Below, one piece after another: positions 1-8,619 of a stretch of 64,000 nt of DNA. Source of the DNA: Arcanobacterium phocae (GTDB lineage: Bacteria > Actinomycetota > Actinomycetes > Actinomycetales > Actinomycetaceae); contig NZ_JABAPM010000004.1 in the NCBI RefSeq assembly GCF_018913465.1, forward strand, positions 1 to 64,000. The letters are read 5' to 3'. The position numbers and the translations under genes were made by a program. Position 1 is the first letter of the stretch. Each line of letters starts with the position of its first letter. The notes under the pieces were generated by a model that did not search any database, was not told the origin of the DNA, and saw only the letters and a program-made list of their open reading frames with translations.

Positions 1-77
1 TGGCGACCCTGACGGGACTTGAACCCGCGACCTCCGCCGTGACAGGGCGGCGCGCTAACCAACTGCGCTACAGGGCC
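1..77 (-). tRNA. tRNA-Asp (GTC)
   Basis: The reverse strand folds as a full cloverleaf with acceptor GGCCCTG, a GTTCAAGTCC T-arm, and anticodon GTC in the loop CCTGTCACG. CCA is encoded at the 3' end (TGG at positions 1-3). The gene abuts the window edge but looks complete. It is paired with tRNA-Glu 45 bases away in the same direction, so the two are probably co-transcribed. Confidence 0.96.
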
Positions 78-122
78 TTACGGCCGATATCTTTCGATAT
101 CTTGCTTCCTTGTGGGAAGTCG

Positions 123-195
123 TACCCCCAACCGGATTCGAACCGGTGCTACCGCCGTGAAAGGGCGGGGTCCTAGGCCGCTAGACGATGGGGGC
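123..195 (-). tRNA. tRNA-Glu (TTC)
   Basis: On the reverse strand the acceptor GCCCCCA pairs with TGGGGGT, followed by discriminator A. The T-arm GGTTCGAATCC and anticodon TTC within CCTTTCACG are clear. The 3' CCA is not encoded. It lies upstream of tRNA-Asp in the direction of transcription, forming a Glu-Asp tandem. Confidence 0.95.
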
Positions 196-361
196 GAAAC
201 CCGAAGGCTTCTTGTTCCGAACGTTTCCGTTCGAGTGGAACCCCTATAGCTTAGCCAGAAGTGGCCCCATAATGCAAAACGAATCCACTGTGTTGCCTGT
301 CACTGTTCGCTAGAAGCCAGTTTTTCGTTGGTATTAAGCGGATATAGCCTAGGCTTAGATT

Positions 362-1930
362 ATGACTTCTTTGACTTTAGTTCACGACGTGATTGCGAAG
401 ATACCGCTATTCCTCCAAACAACAGACGATCCCGCCACCCCAGCTGCGGAAAAAGCCGAAGCTGTTGTGGAGGTGACGGTTGATGTGCTGAGTTTTGTTG
501 CGGGCGCTGTAGTGGGCGCTCTCGTTGGGCTGGTAACCACGATTGTGCTGATGTCAATTAGCCATCTTTTTGCGGGGCGATATAAGTATTACACCCCGGT
601 GCATACCACGATTCGTAAACCGCTTGGTCTGATGCTGATTGTCCTGGGAGCATGGATCGGCTTTGGAATTGTAGCTGAGCGAATCGACGAGTCGCATGTG
701 CCACATTGGTACGGGTGGCTCAATCATGCCTTCCTTATTTTGTTCATTGTGGTGGCTGCCGGCGCAATTGTGTCGCTGACGAACGGACTGGTTAAATCCG
801 TCTATCTACGTATGGAAGTATCGTCTGAAGAACGAGCAAGCCGTATCGAAACCCAAGTCCAAGTGATCCACCGAGTAGTTGGAGCAATTATCTGGGTGCT
901 CGCAGTCGGCCTCATCCTGTTGACTTTTCCAGCTGCTCGCACTGCAGGAACCTCGCTACTCGCATCAGCAGGCCTCTTATCGGTTGTTGCTGGTTTAGCG
1001 GCCCAATCAGTGCTCGGCAATGTGTTTGCAGGACTCCAGCTTGCCTTCTCAGATTCAATGCGCGTGGGAGACATCGTCTATTTCAATGACCTAATGGCCA
1101 CGGTTGAAGAAATAACACTGACATACGTTGTGCTAGCAGTGTGGGATGGACGGCGCATCATGGTTCCATCAACCAAAATGACGGAGGAGCCATTTGAGAA
1201 TTGGACCCGGCGATCGCCAGAAATGATGGGTATGGTCGAATGGCAGGTCGACTGGGCTGTGCCGGTACAGCAGGCGCGCAAGCAGCTCGATCACCTGTTG
1301 GCTAACACTGATTTATGGGATGGTCGTACTGGTGTTCTCCAGGTTGCCGAAGCTGTTAACGGTACGATCTTATTGCGTGCCATCGTCTCTGCTCGTAATG
1401 CTGGTGCTCTCATTGATTTGCGACACTATTTACGTGAATCAATGGTTGAGTGGATCCAACATGAAGCACCGCAAGCCATTCCACATTATCGTCGCATTGT
1501 TGACGACGCTCCGAATTTTGCGGAAGCCACCGAAGCAACCGAAGCTCGCGTTGATAAGCGTCTCGGCTCGCAGCCGCCAGCTTTCACACCAGACTCGCCG
1601 ACGACGACCACCGCTGCAACTACTGTGATCTCGCGGTCTGAGCTCGAAAAATTTGCGCGCACCCCACTTGCTGAGCGAGTCGGCGATGATAATTTTGAGA
1701 TGAAGCCAGTAACGGACGAATTCGACGTCGTCGGCACCGACGAAGCTCCAGCAGGATACCAGTCAGCAATATTCCACGGTTCTGAAGAAGCTGAGAAACG
1801 TGCAGAGCAATATGCCGGACCTGGTGAGGACGCCTATGAAGAACGCAATAGAAAACTAGAGCAGACAGCGAATACGAAAAAAGTAGACGCTGACGATCAC
1901 ACTGATAGTACAACCGATGAGGAAGAATAA
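362..1930 (+). CDS. mscS: MscS-family mechanosensitive ion channel
   Basis: 522 residues. Hydrophobic helices lie near residues 41-66, 84-105, 117-140 and 168-190. The pore-lining helix region follows (about 193-237), with the Ala/Gly-rich stretch LLSVVAGLAAQSVLGN and then the MRVGD entry to the cytoplasmic beta domain, the usual MscS arrangement. The family releases solutes under hypo-osmotic shock at the cytoplasmic membrane. The last 130 residues are a highly acidic, Glu/Asp/Thr-rich tail with no MscS counterpart that I recognise, probably disordered. The gene begins the cluster with msrB and the nuclease-fold gene; its stop is one base before the msrB start. Confidence 0.9.
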   Translation: MTSLTLVHDVIAKIPLFLQTTDDPATPAAEKAEAVVEVTVDVLSFVAGAVVGALVGLVTTIVLMSISHLFAGRYKYYTPVHTTIRKPLGLMLIVLGAWIGFGIVAERIDESHVPHWYGWLNHAFLILFIVVAAGAIVSLTNGLVKSVYLRMEVSSEERASRIETQVQVIHRVVGAIIWVLAVGLILLTFPAARTAGTSLLASAGLLSVVAGLAAQSVLGNVFAGLQLAFSDSMRVGDIVYFNDLMATVEEITLTYVVLAVWDGRRIMVPSTKMTEEPFENWTRRSPEMMGMVEWQVDWAVPVQQARKQLDHLLANTDLWDGRTGVLQVAEAVNGTILLRAIVSARNAGALIDLRHYLRESMVEWIQHEAPQAIPHYRRIVDDAPNFAEATEATEARVDKRLGSQPPAFTPDSPTTTTAATTVISRSELEKFARTPLAERVGDDNFEMKPVTDEFDVVGTDEAPAGYQSAIFHGSEEAEKRAEQYAGPGEDAYEERNRKLEQTANTKKVDADDHTDSTTDEEE

Positions 1931-1931
1931 T

Positions 1932-2384
1932 ATGGCTTACGCAGAACAAACTCCAAAGCCCACGGAAAACATTGAATACAAGCTGGATAAGACGCCAGAA
2001 GAATGGCGAAACCTTCTCACCGATATGGAGTTCTTTGTGTTGCGTGAAGCTGGCACAGAACGTCCAGGAACCGGCGAGCTCCTACACGAAAACCGTTCCG
2101 GTATTTACCACTGCCGGGCCTGCGATGCGGAACTATTTTCTTCGGAAACGAAGTTCGATTCCCACTGCGGTTGGCCGTCATTCTATGACCCGGATGAAAA
2201 AGGGGCAGTCGTTTACATTGAGGATCGCACCTTGGCGCCGCGAATCCGAACCGAGGTCCGATGCGCTAACTGTGGTTCGCATCTAGGGCACGTTTTTAAT
2301 GATTCGCCACAAACACCTACCGGTTTGCGTTACTGCATGAACTCAGTGTCTTTGCGTTTCGAGCCAGATGGTGGCGATAACTGA
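1932..2384 (+). CDS. msrB: Peptide-methionine (R)-S-oxide reductase MsrB
   Basis: 150 residues. Reduces methionine-R-sulfoxide in proteins. Two zinc CxxC pairs (CRAC and CANC) are present. The resolving Cys sits in SHCGWPSF and the catalytic Cys in RYCMNSVSLRF near the C terminus, so the protein should be active. I chose ATG 1932 because GAGGAAG precedes it at good spacing and MAYAEQ is a typical start; an in-frame ATG at 1917 would overlap mscS. The stop overlaps the next start (TGATG), so the next gene is translationally coupled. Confidence 0.93.
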   Translation: MAYAEQTPKPTENIEYKLDKTPEEWRNLLTDMEFFVLREAGTERPGTGELLHENRSGIYHCRACDAELFSSETKFDSHCGWPSFYDPDEKGAVVYIEDRTLAPRIRTEVRCANCGSHLGHVFNDSPQTPTGLRYCMNSVSLRFEPDGGDN

Positions 2385-3166
2385 TGAGCTTGCGCTGTGT
2401 CACACTAAATCTAGAACATGGGCGCCCCGCTTGTGACAACCACGAAGGAGCATTCACAGAAGCGGTGGCACAGCTACAGGACCTCGCACCTGATGTGATG
2501 ATGGTCCAAGAAGCTGACGGTCCGTACCGTGCCCGATTCACGACCGGTCACACGGAACGAGGCGGTCAGGTGCAGATACTAGCGAAAAACCTGAATATGG
2601 CATACGCTTACGCCCCATCTGCTTTCGGTTACGGAGTGGGGATTCTCAGCAGGCTGCCTATCCGTGCAGCACGGTATTTGCGCCTGCCACCAATCGTGAA
2701 ACCCATCTACCGCAAGCCAGATGAGAGCTGGAAAATACGGTGGCCCGAACCGCGAGTAGCCCTCTACGTACAACTGGACACGGGAGCTCAGCCACTCCTT
2801 GTTGGCACCACACATCTAGATATTGACCAGCAAGCAGCGCCACGCCAGCTACAGATCGTCGCCGAAGGATTTGAGCACGTTGCCACGATGTGGGGCGTTC
2901 CCGGTGGGGCTGCGTCGTCGTCGATATTGCTAAGCGGTGATATGAACCTGCGTCCCGACGCAGTGGCGGACACGCTCGCGAAGATACCGGAGGCCACCAC
3001 GATTCCGCGAACTGTTCTTGCTACCGAGCTGACTTTCCCCCACACTGAACCTCGCTGGCAGATCGACCACATGCTCGGGCATCGCATAGTTGCGAAACAT
3101 TCCCGTTCGTTAAGCACACTAATCTCGGACCATGCGGGCCTTATTATTGAGGTAGATCTCAACTAA
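2384..3166 (+). CDS. Endonuclease/exonuclease/phosphatase-family hydrolase
   Basis: 260 residues. The fold signature is seen at the N terminus (LRCVTLNLEHG, then MMVQEAD with the metal-binding Glu), in the middle (TTHLDI, SGDMNLRPDA) and at the C terminus (WQIDHMLG, SDHAGLIIEV with the catalytic Asp-His). Members of this metal-dependent phosphoesterase family cleave DNA, phospholipids or inositol phosphates, and the substrate cannot be told here. There is no signal peptide, so it is probably cytoplasmic. It is coupled to msrB by a one-base overlap. Confidence 0.82.
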   Translation: MSLRCVTLNLEHGRPACDNHEGAFTEAVAQLQDLAPDVMMVQEADGPYRARFTTGHTERGGQVQILAKNLNMAYAYAPSAFGYGVGILSRLPIRAARYLRLPPIVKPIYRKPDESWKIRWPEPRVALYVQLDTGAQPLLVGTTHLDIDQQAAPRQLQIVAEGFEHVATMWGVPGGAASSSILLSGDMNLRPDAVADTLAKIPEATTIPRTVLATELTFPHTEPRWQIDHMLGHRIVAKHSRSLSTLISDHAGLIIEVDLN

Positions 3167-3187
3167 AAGCATTAAAGGCAAGGTTTC

Positions 3188-4096
3188 ATGGGCGAGAACT
3201 CAACTGAAACATGGGCGTGGGCGCCGGTTATACTGCTCACCACGGCCGCAATCCAATACACTGGCGCAACTATAGCAATCGGCCTGTTTTCCAGCGTCGC
3301 CGTAATCGCAGTGGCATGGGGGCGCGGCTTTTTCGGTTCACTTATGCTCCTTGCCTGGCGGCGGCCCCGCATATCCTTAGTAACTGCGCAAGGCCGCCGA
3401 GATTTCGGGCACAGCATGTTTTACGGGGTGTCGATTGTTTCTACAAACGTCATTTTCTATATGGCGATTGCGCGAATCCCGCTCGGCACCACGGTTGCGT
3501 TGGAATTCTTAGGCCCGGTTATTCTGGCAACGCTTTTAGGAACCGGATGGCGGGTTCGAGCTGGCATTGTGCTCGCGGCAACCGGCGTCTTCACTATCTC
3601 GTGGATCGGCGTAGACACTAGTGATCCGCAGGTGATGCATGGCTTAATACTCGCGCTCTTGGCTGGACTGTGCTGGGCGGTCTATATGTATGTGGGTCGC
3701 AAAATCGCGGTTAGCGGGAACGGGCTCGATTCGCTGGCAATCGGCATGTTTGTGGGTTCGCTCGTCTGGCTTCCGGTGGCTTTGCCGCATGTGGGGCCGA
3801 TTTTTACTGACGGGCGTGTGTTAGGACTGATCATGGTTGTGTCGTTGCTGTCCTCGGTGACACCTTATGCGATGGATGCGGTAATCATGCGTCGGATAAG
3901 CGCACCCACGTTTGCATTGCTCAATTCGTTACTGCCGGCTACGTCGTTGCTTGTGGGGTTGATTATTTTACGGCAGGTTCCGACCGTTGGTGAACTATCA
4001 GGTCTTGTGTTTATTACGACGGCGGTGGCGCTGGTTAATTTTCAGCCGTTTGGGCACCGTAAAGCGCGCGCCTTGGCGCAAACGGCGAACGAGTAA
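3188..4096 (+). CDS. EamA/DMT-family transporter (RhtA-like exporter)
   Basis: 302 residues with about ten hydrophobic helices in two repeated EamA halves, as in the drug/metabolite transporter superfamily. The stretches FYMAIARIPLGTTVALEFLGPV and PTFALLNSLLPATSLLVGLI are typical of the second half of each repeat. RhtA-like members export threonine, homoserine or other amino acids; the substrate here is unknown. It lies 21 bases after the nuclease-fold gene and is the last gene of the run, ended by the hairpin at 4165-4191. Confidence 0.85.
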   Translation: MGENSTETWAWAPVILLTTAAIQYTGATIAIGLFSSVAVIAVAWGRGFFGSLMLLAWRRPRISLVTAQGRRDFGHSMFYGVSIVSTNVIFYMAIARIPLGTTVALEFLGPVILATLLGTGWRVRAGIVLAATGVFTISWIGVDTSDPQVMHGLILALLAGLCWAVYMYVGRKIAVSGNGLDSLAIGMFVGSLVWLPVALPHVGPIFTDGRVLGLIMVVSLLSSVTPYAMDAVIMRRISAPTFALLNSLLPATSLLVGLIILRQVPTVGELSGLVFITTAVALVNFQPFGHRKARALAQTANE

Positions 4097-4164
4097 CCTA
4101 CGTCGGTTGAGCAGTGAGACTCGGACGAATAGCTGACACTTAACAGACAATAGTAGACATGAAA

Positions 4165-4191
4165 ATCGCCGGTACATTAAGTACCGGCGAT
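4165..4191. terminator. Bidirectional terminator hairpin
   Basis: An 11-bp perfect stem (ATCGCCGGTAC with GTACCGGCGAT) and a 5-base loop sit between the EamA exporter (plus) and tRNA-Lys (minus). A short T-run follows on the minus strand (GATTTTC). It can serve both units. Confidence 0.7.
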
Positions 4192-4197
4192 ATTTCG

Positions 4198-4271
4198 TAG
4201 GCCCCGTGGGACTCGAACCCACAACCTACGGATTAAAAGTCCGCAGCTCTAACCAGTTGAGCTAGAGGCCC
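4198..4271 (-). tRNA. tRNA-Lys (TTT)
   Basis: The reverse strand gives acceptor GGGCCTC, D-arm AGCTCAACTGGTTAGAGCT, anticodon TTT in GACTTTTAATC, and T-arm GTGGGTTCGAGTCCCAC. The acceptor closes with GGGGCCT, one G-T pair at the end, then discriminator A. CCA is not encoded. Confidence 0.95.
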
Positions 4272-4291
4272 ACGCTTGAAACCAAGCGTCA

Positions 4292-4315
4292 TTTCGATGC
4301 ATTTTTGCGTCGAAA
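4292..4315. other. Hairpin upstream of tRNA-Lys
   Basis: A 10-bp stem (TTTCGATGCA with TGCGTCGAAA, one G-T pair) with loop TTTT is followed on the plus strand by CTTTTATT, which looks like an intrinsic terminator. No plus-strand gene ends here, so its role is unclear; it might stop antisense reading through the tRNA. The rest of 4316-4545 shows only a possible promoter (TATAGT at 4519-4524) for the next gene. Confidence 0.35.
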
Positions 4316-4545
4316 CTTTTATTAGTATAGCGCTTAATTGGCTCAGAGTAAAAATCAGAATATGTGACGAAAATCAGTGTGCCGTGGGGTCTCGCCAAAT
4401 TTTCTGTTTATTGGTTTTGCCTAGTGGATTTCGCAATCAGTATCTTTTTGCGATGCCACCAACAGTGTTTTGGTTATGATGGTCAGTAAACTATGGCTTG
4501 AGAAATCCTGACTGTAGCTATAGTGCTTTGAAGGAGGCCTATCCC

Positions 4546-5142
4546 ATGAATACATCGTTTCGCCGTCCAGCTCAGTTACGTCCAGAGCAACTAGAGGTTA
4601 TTGATGGTGACGTCAATATTGAAGCAAAGCTGGAATTAGCTTATGCGACTGCACATGCTCTTATCCCGTTTGATGCGGATATCGATGATGCGGTTACAGC
4701 AAGGCTCCACCAAGTAATTGCTAATGAAGGTATAGATGTAGTAGCAGAGTCATGGGTGGATACACCGGAAACGTCGTTGCCTGGTATTTTGTGGCGTGGT
4801 TACCTGCTTCGGGAATGGATTCGTCGGTTCCCTGATGACGTTCGGCAACGATTTAGCGCAGCACAAAAGGCAGGCGTTGAACATGCTGGCGTTTTAGATC
4901 CTATCGGTGTGAAAAAACTATGGGATCGAGTCTTTTCCGGCTCGTTTGATGGGGACTTTTTAGATGTTGTCCGGCAGTCTGCACGGTTTACTGACTTTAT
5001 TGCTAGCGTTGAGCCACTGTGGATCTCGGACGATGATCATCCGCTTGCTACCGAGGTGACTAGGCGAAATACTGCCATGGCTCGGACTGCTCAAGAGTTC
5101 TATTTGGCGGGGGAGAAAGCATTCCATCACGGGCAAGTGTAG
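4546..5142 (+). CDS. Conserved-looking protein of unknown function
   Basis: 198 residues; I do not recognise the family. It is soluble, mostly helical by composition, acidic, and has no signal peptide or membrane segment. The most distinctive stretch is LPGILWRGYLLREWIRRFPDDVR (about residues 81-103), a Trp/Arg-rich helix. I chose ATG 4546 because AAGGAGG lies five bases upstream; a longer frame from 4498 lacks a ribosome site. A TATAGT box at 4519-4524 would start transcription just before the ribosome site. It is monocistronic, ending in a strong terminator shared with the convergent surface-protein gene. Confidence 0.75.
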   Translation: MNTSFRRPAQLRPEQLEVIDGDVNIEAKLELAYATAHALIPFDADIDDAVTARLHQVIANEGIDVVAESWVDTPETSLPGILWRGYLLREWIRRFPDDVRQRFSAAQKAGVEHAGVLDPIGVKKLWDRVFSGSFDGDFLDVVRQSARFTDFIASVEPLWISDDDHPLATEVTRRNTAMARTAQEFYLAGEKAFHHGQV

Positions 5143-5149
5143 CTAGCAG

Positions 5150-5182
5150 GGGGCCGGCGAAGAATCATTCTTCGCCGGCCCC
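5150..5182. terminator. Strong bidirectional terminator
   Basis: A near-perfect 16-bp GC-rich inverted repeat (GGGGCCGGCGAAGAAT with its complement) sits between two convergent genes. TTGGTT follows on the plus strand. Confidence 0.85.
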
Positions 5183-5206
5183 TTGGTTCTCTATCAGATG
5201 ACTATT

Positions 5207-8017
5207 TTAGCTTTCCTTGCGAATACTAAGGGTCATACCAGAGGTAATAAGAATCATCGCGAATAGTACAACTGCGCCAACGCTCGATCCTGTTTTAGCT
5301 AGGCCAGTTCCCGTTGCTTGTGCCTCCACAACCTTTGGTGATTGTGGCAACGTGGTTGCCGGTACGAGCGGCAGTGCCGGGATTGTTTCTGTGGCTGGGG
5401 TGAGCTCTAGTGCTGGGATTGTTTCCTTGGCTGGGGTGAGTTCCATGGCTGGGATTGTTTCTTTACCTGGGGTGAGTTCCATGGCTGGGACTGTTTCTGT
5501 GGCTGGGGTGAGCTCTAGTGCTGGGATTGTTTCCTTGGCTGGGGTCAGATCCAGTGCCGGAATGATTTCGGTAGCAGTCAATGTCACTCGAACTGCCATA
5601 TCCTTCATCTCTTGCGCACTTCGCTTAAACGTTGTTCCAGCAGGTACCTTCATAGTCAACATAGCGGCTACGGTGTCGCCTGCTTTTGCTTTATCAGTCG
5701 TAGCGTAGGAAAGAGTGGAATCATTCAATGATACATTCCATGACTGTGGAGTTTCAGACTCCAGTGCTAACTTGATGTCGGTTGCTTTAGGTAATACCGA
5801 ATGAATGTCGAAGCTCTGAGCTTCAGCTCCCATGGTAACCTTCTTCTGAATTTCAGCAAGGTTCAAGTTATCGCAAGCATCGCCGACTCCATCGCTATCG
5901 GTGTCGAGCTGATCTTCATTCGCAACATCTGGGCAGTTGTCGATGCTTTGATCGACTAAGTCGCCATCTTCTGTCACACCAACCATGATGGTAGCGATTG
6001 CGGTTTGCTTGTCCTTATCTGTGATGGTAACCGAAACAGTATGCTCGCCTACTGTTGTAAAAGCATGCGATATCTTGTTTTCTGATGTGGTGGCATCTGG
6101 TTGTCCATCGCCGTTGAAATCCCATGCATATGACTCAATGTCGCTGTTAGGTGAGAAAGATCCATCAGCACTGAACTCGACGGCGTGACCTTGTTTTTGG
6201 GTAGGAACTTGACCGAGTTTTGCGGTAGGTGCTTCCAGAATCAGTGGACGTAAATCGCCAAGTAGCTGCATCCGACCACCAGTTCGGGTAAAGAGAGATG
6301 GGATGGGATCAGTACGGTCAGCGTCAAGGTCGATGAGGTTAAACTCGACAGTGTTAGCTGCGAATGCGCTCAGGAGCAGGCTCTGAACTTTCTCACCAAG
6401 CTTGGATGTATCCTTCAGCTCTGCATCGCCAATGACGACGACAATCTTTCGAGCTTCAGCGCGCCATTCATTCGATTCGGTTACAGCTTTAAGGGTTGTC
6501 AAGAAATCTTGTGCATTCTGGTCCGTGGTTGTGCCTAAATTGTTAAGTGAGTTAAGGACATCAGAAAGCTCGCCGAATGACGTTGTTGCAGCTGGTCCTT
6601 CAGCTGGGGCATCCACGTTGCCATCTGCTGGTGCTGGATCGGCAACTTCTGCTGGCTCAGTGCCCGCTGCGGGCTTAGTAGTCTCCGTGGACTGAGTAGC
6701 GTTCTCTTCTAGCTCGATAGCTTCTGCTGGCGCAGTAGTTTCTGAAGGCTGAGTGGCAGTGGCCTTAGGCTGGGAATCATCTGGTAGATCAGGTACAACT
6801 GATTCTACTGGAGAATTTGCTTCAGATTGTGGAACATCTGGGAGGCTGGTATCAGCCTGAGCTTCCGCATAAGGAATTGGCTCGTCGCCAACGTACGATT
6901 TTAAGCTAAAACGGGCATCTTTGTCCGCATTCGCAGAGGCATCAAAAGTTTCTGTAGCGATACGACGAATCTGCTTCTTAATTTCAGGTAGCTTTGCTTT
7001 TGTCTGCGAGGACGCTTCAACTAGGAAAGTAACGTCGATCGGGCGAGCGTAACTTTGTTGTGTGCGGGCAGAATTCGGCACTCCAATAGCCTTATAAAGA
7101 AGTTTTCCAATTTCTTCATGACCAGTGATATTCGGATGATAGAACATCATGGTGTTCTTTGACCACTCTGCTTGAGTAATGCCGTTTTTGTCAGCGCGAC
7201 CATTTTCTTCGGCTAGCTCATTAAACCAGCGTTTCGGGTTGTAAGTAATTGAGCTTGGATCTGGTTCGTGGCCTTCAAAAGCAACATGAGTTGGAACGAA
7301 TTTCACTTTCACATGAGAAGGAGTTTCGTTCCACTTAGCTACAAGACCAGTTTGTAGATCAACTGCCTTTTTACCAAAGGCTCGTACTTCACGTGAAGCA
7401 TCGTATTTGTCACCTGATCCAAACCAGCCACTAGACAAGATAAATTCTTTGTCTAGCGATAAATACGGGTACCCAACCATGACGATTTCAGCATCTGCTG
7501 ATAAGCGTTCATTTAGTTGGTTAAGAATCTCTTCCACATTTTTAAAGGTCGCATCGATCTTATCGTTAGCCGTAGAAATAGCCGCCTTACATTTGGCATA
7601 TTCTCCAACAGGATATGGAACAAAGCAACCCGATATAATATTTTGGAACTCGATGTCATTACCGCCGATAGTAAACAGAACGATATCTGAATCTACTGGA
7701 ACTTGGGAGATCTGTTTATCTAATACTCCTTTAGTAACCTGCCCCGATTCGGCTAGATTATGTACTGTGGTGTGGACGCCCGCAGCATTAAGCTGGTCAG
7801 CGTAAACGTGACCCCAGTTTCGCATACTCCGGTATGCTTCGGTTGGTCCATAATACAAACCAGCACCGTTACCGGCTGTGTAGGAATCTCCAATGAGAGT
7901 TAAGGTCAGATACTTTTCATCTTGGTGAGATGTGTCCGCTAATGCGGGAGAGGCAGTGAATAATGATGCTGATAGTGCAACAAAACCTGCGAATAACTTC
8001 TTCGTTACAAATTTCAT
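5207..8017 (-). CDS. Wall-anchored multidomain SGNH/GDSL hydrolase (LAKTG signal)
   Basis: 936 residues. A signal peptide (1-27, ending SPALA) precedes an SGNH hydrolase domain (about 35-315): GDSYTAG with the nucleophile Ser near residue 45, IGGND near 118, and HPNITGH near 298. A degenerate von Willebrand A-like region follows (VTFLVEASSQ, later IVVVIGDAEL), interrupted by a Pro/Glu/Thr/Ala-rich linker. Next come a PKD domain (YAWDFNGDG), one thrombospondin type-3 calcium repeat (DTDSDGVGDACD), six 12-residue repeats, and an LAKTG sorting signal with hydrophobic helix and basic tail. The family hydrolyses ester bonds (lipids, acetylated sugars); the substrate is unknown. Its ATG lies four bases after the upstream gene's stop with no clear ribosome site, so translation is probably coupled. 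Confidence 0.88.
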   Translation of the reverse strand: MKFVTKKLFAGFVALSASLFTASPALADTSHQDEKYLTLTLIGDSYTAGNGAGLYYGPTEAYRSMRNWGHVYADQLNAAGVHTTVHNLAESGQVTKGVLDKQISQVPVDSDIVLFTIGGNDIEFQNIISGCFVPYPVGEYAKCKAAISTANDKIDATFKNVEEILNQLNERLSADAEIVMVGYPYLSLDKEFILSSGWFGSGDKYDASREVRAFGKKAVDLQTGLVAKWNETPSHVKVKFVPTHVAFEGHEPDPSSITYNPKRWFNELAEENGRADKNGITQAEWSKNTMMFYHPNITGHEEIGKLLYKAIGVPNSARTQQSYARPIDVTFLVEASSQTKAKLPEIKKQIRRIATETFDASANADKDARFSLKSYVGDEPIPYAEAQADTSLPDVPQSEANSPVESVVPDLPDDSQPKATATQPSETTAPAEAIELEENATQSTETTKPAAGTEPAEVADPAPADGNVDAPAEGPAATTSFGELSDVLNSLNNLGTTTDQNAQDFLTTLKAVTESNEWRAEARKIVVVIGDAELKDTSKLGEKVQSLLLSAFAANTVEFNLIDLDADRTDPIPSLFTRTGGRMQLLGDLRPLILEAPTAKLGQVPTQKQGHAVEFSADGSFSPNSDIESYAWDFNGDGQPDATTSENKISHAFTTVGEHTVSVTITDKDKQTAIATIMVGVTEDGDLVDQSIDNCPDVANEDQLDTDSDGVGDACDNLNLAEIQKKVTMGAEAQSFDIHSVLPKATDIKLALESETPQSWNVSLNDSTLSYATTDKAKAGDTVAAMLTMKVPAGTTFKRSAQEMKDMAVRVTLTATEIIPALDLTPAKETIPALELTPATETVPAMELTPGKETIPAMELTPAKETIPALELTPATETIPALPLVPATTLPQSPKVVEAQATGTGLAKTGSSVGAVVLFAMILITSGMTLSIRKES
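5361..5580 (-). repeat. 36-bp coding tandem repeat (wall-spanning stalk)
   Basis: Six imperfect 36-bp units encode variants of KETIPALELTPA (K/T, L/M and I/V changes) just before the LAKTG signal. Such Pro-rich repeats usually span the wall, and copy number often varies between strains. Confidence 0.85.
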
Positions 8018-8021
8018 GAGT

Positions 8022-8510
8022 CTAATAGTATGTTACAGACACTATTATTGGGAAGTTGTTCCCGATAGGTGAGATATCTTCTGGTAAAGAGATCGTTAGT
8101 CGTTTAGTCGGTCCATATGAATCTCGTTTATTTGCACACCATAAAAGTGATTCGGGGCATGAAGAATCGGCAACCCATCCGTCGTCGGTAGCGGCCTTTT
8201 GAAGGACTGCCAGCGTCTCGCCGTCGGCATCCTCGCTAACAGAATACCGAACCTCATAGGGTAGAGACTTGCCCATAAAACCAGCCGGGGGAGTTTGCCA
8301 AAAATCTATTGGCTCCAAGCCGAGCGCCGTCGGGCGCGAAATATCCTCTGCTAGCAAAGCCGACAATGCTTTCGGTGTTCCCCAGTAATTGAGACTCTGT
8401 CCCCAACGCCAAATCCCAAATCCAACGGCGGCCACAACAATCAAGGAAACTGTGACGAAAATAGTCAGACGGTTTGCAAAAAACGACGTGCTGGGTGTGG
8501 AAGTGGACAT
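8022..8510 (-). CDS. Single-pass membrane protein of unknown function
   Basis: 162 residues. One transmembrane helix (about 15-35, TIFVTVSLIVVAAVGFGIW) follows a short Ser/Thr-rich cytoplasmic N terminus. The remainder should be outside the cell and contains two Cys (SCPESLLWC) able to form a disulfide. No family recognised. AAGGAG precedes the ATG by five bases. It sits directly upstream of the surface SGNH hydrolase with a four-base gap, so the two form an operon, and a role in handling or partnering that hydrolase is a guess from position only. Confidence 0.75.
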   Translation of the reverse strand: MSTSTPSTSFFANRLTIFVTVSLIVVAAVGFGIWRWGQSLNYWGTPKALSALLAEDISRPTALGLEPIDFWQTPPAGFMGKSLPYEVRYSVSEDADGETLAVLQKAATDDGWVADSSCPESLLWCANKRDSYGPTKRLTISLPEDISPIGNNFPIIVSVTYY

Positions 8511-8550
8511 GGTTGCTCCTTCGGATAAAGCCTTACCAGTAACTATAAAT

Positions 8551-8587
8551 GTTGGGCAGCCAAATCGGAAAGACCTGACTGCCCAAC
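8551..8587 (-). terminator. Candidate terminator of the pit operon
   Basis: A 9-bp inverted repeat (GTTGGGCAG with CTGCCCAAC) with a 19-base loop lies after pit on the minus strand and is followed by ATTTATAG. The large loop makes this a moderate case. Confidence 0.45.
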
Positions 8588-8619
8588 AAATGAAAGAAAG
8601 GACTAATGCTTACTACGCG

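Noticed and set aside
5217-5708. 163-codon plus-strand frame opposite the repeat stalk
   Set aside because: It arises because the 36-bp repeats are open in several frames; the minus strand carries the sorting signal and domains.
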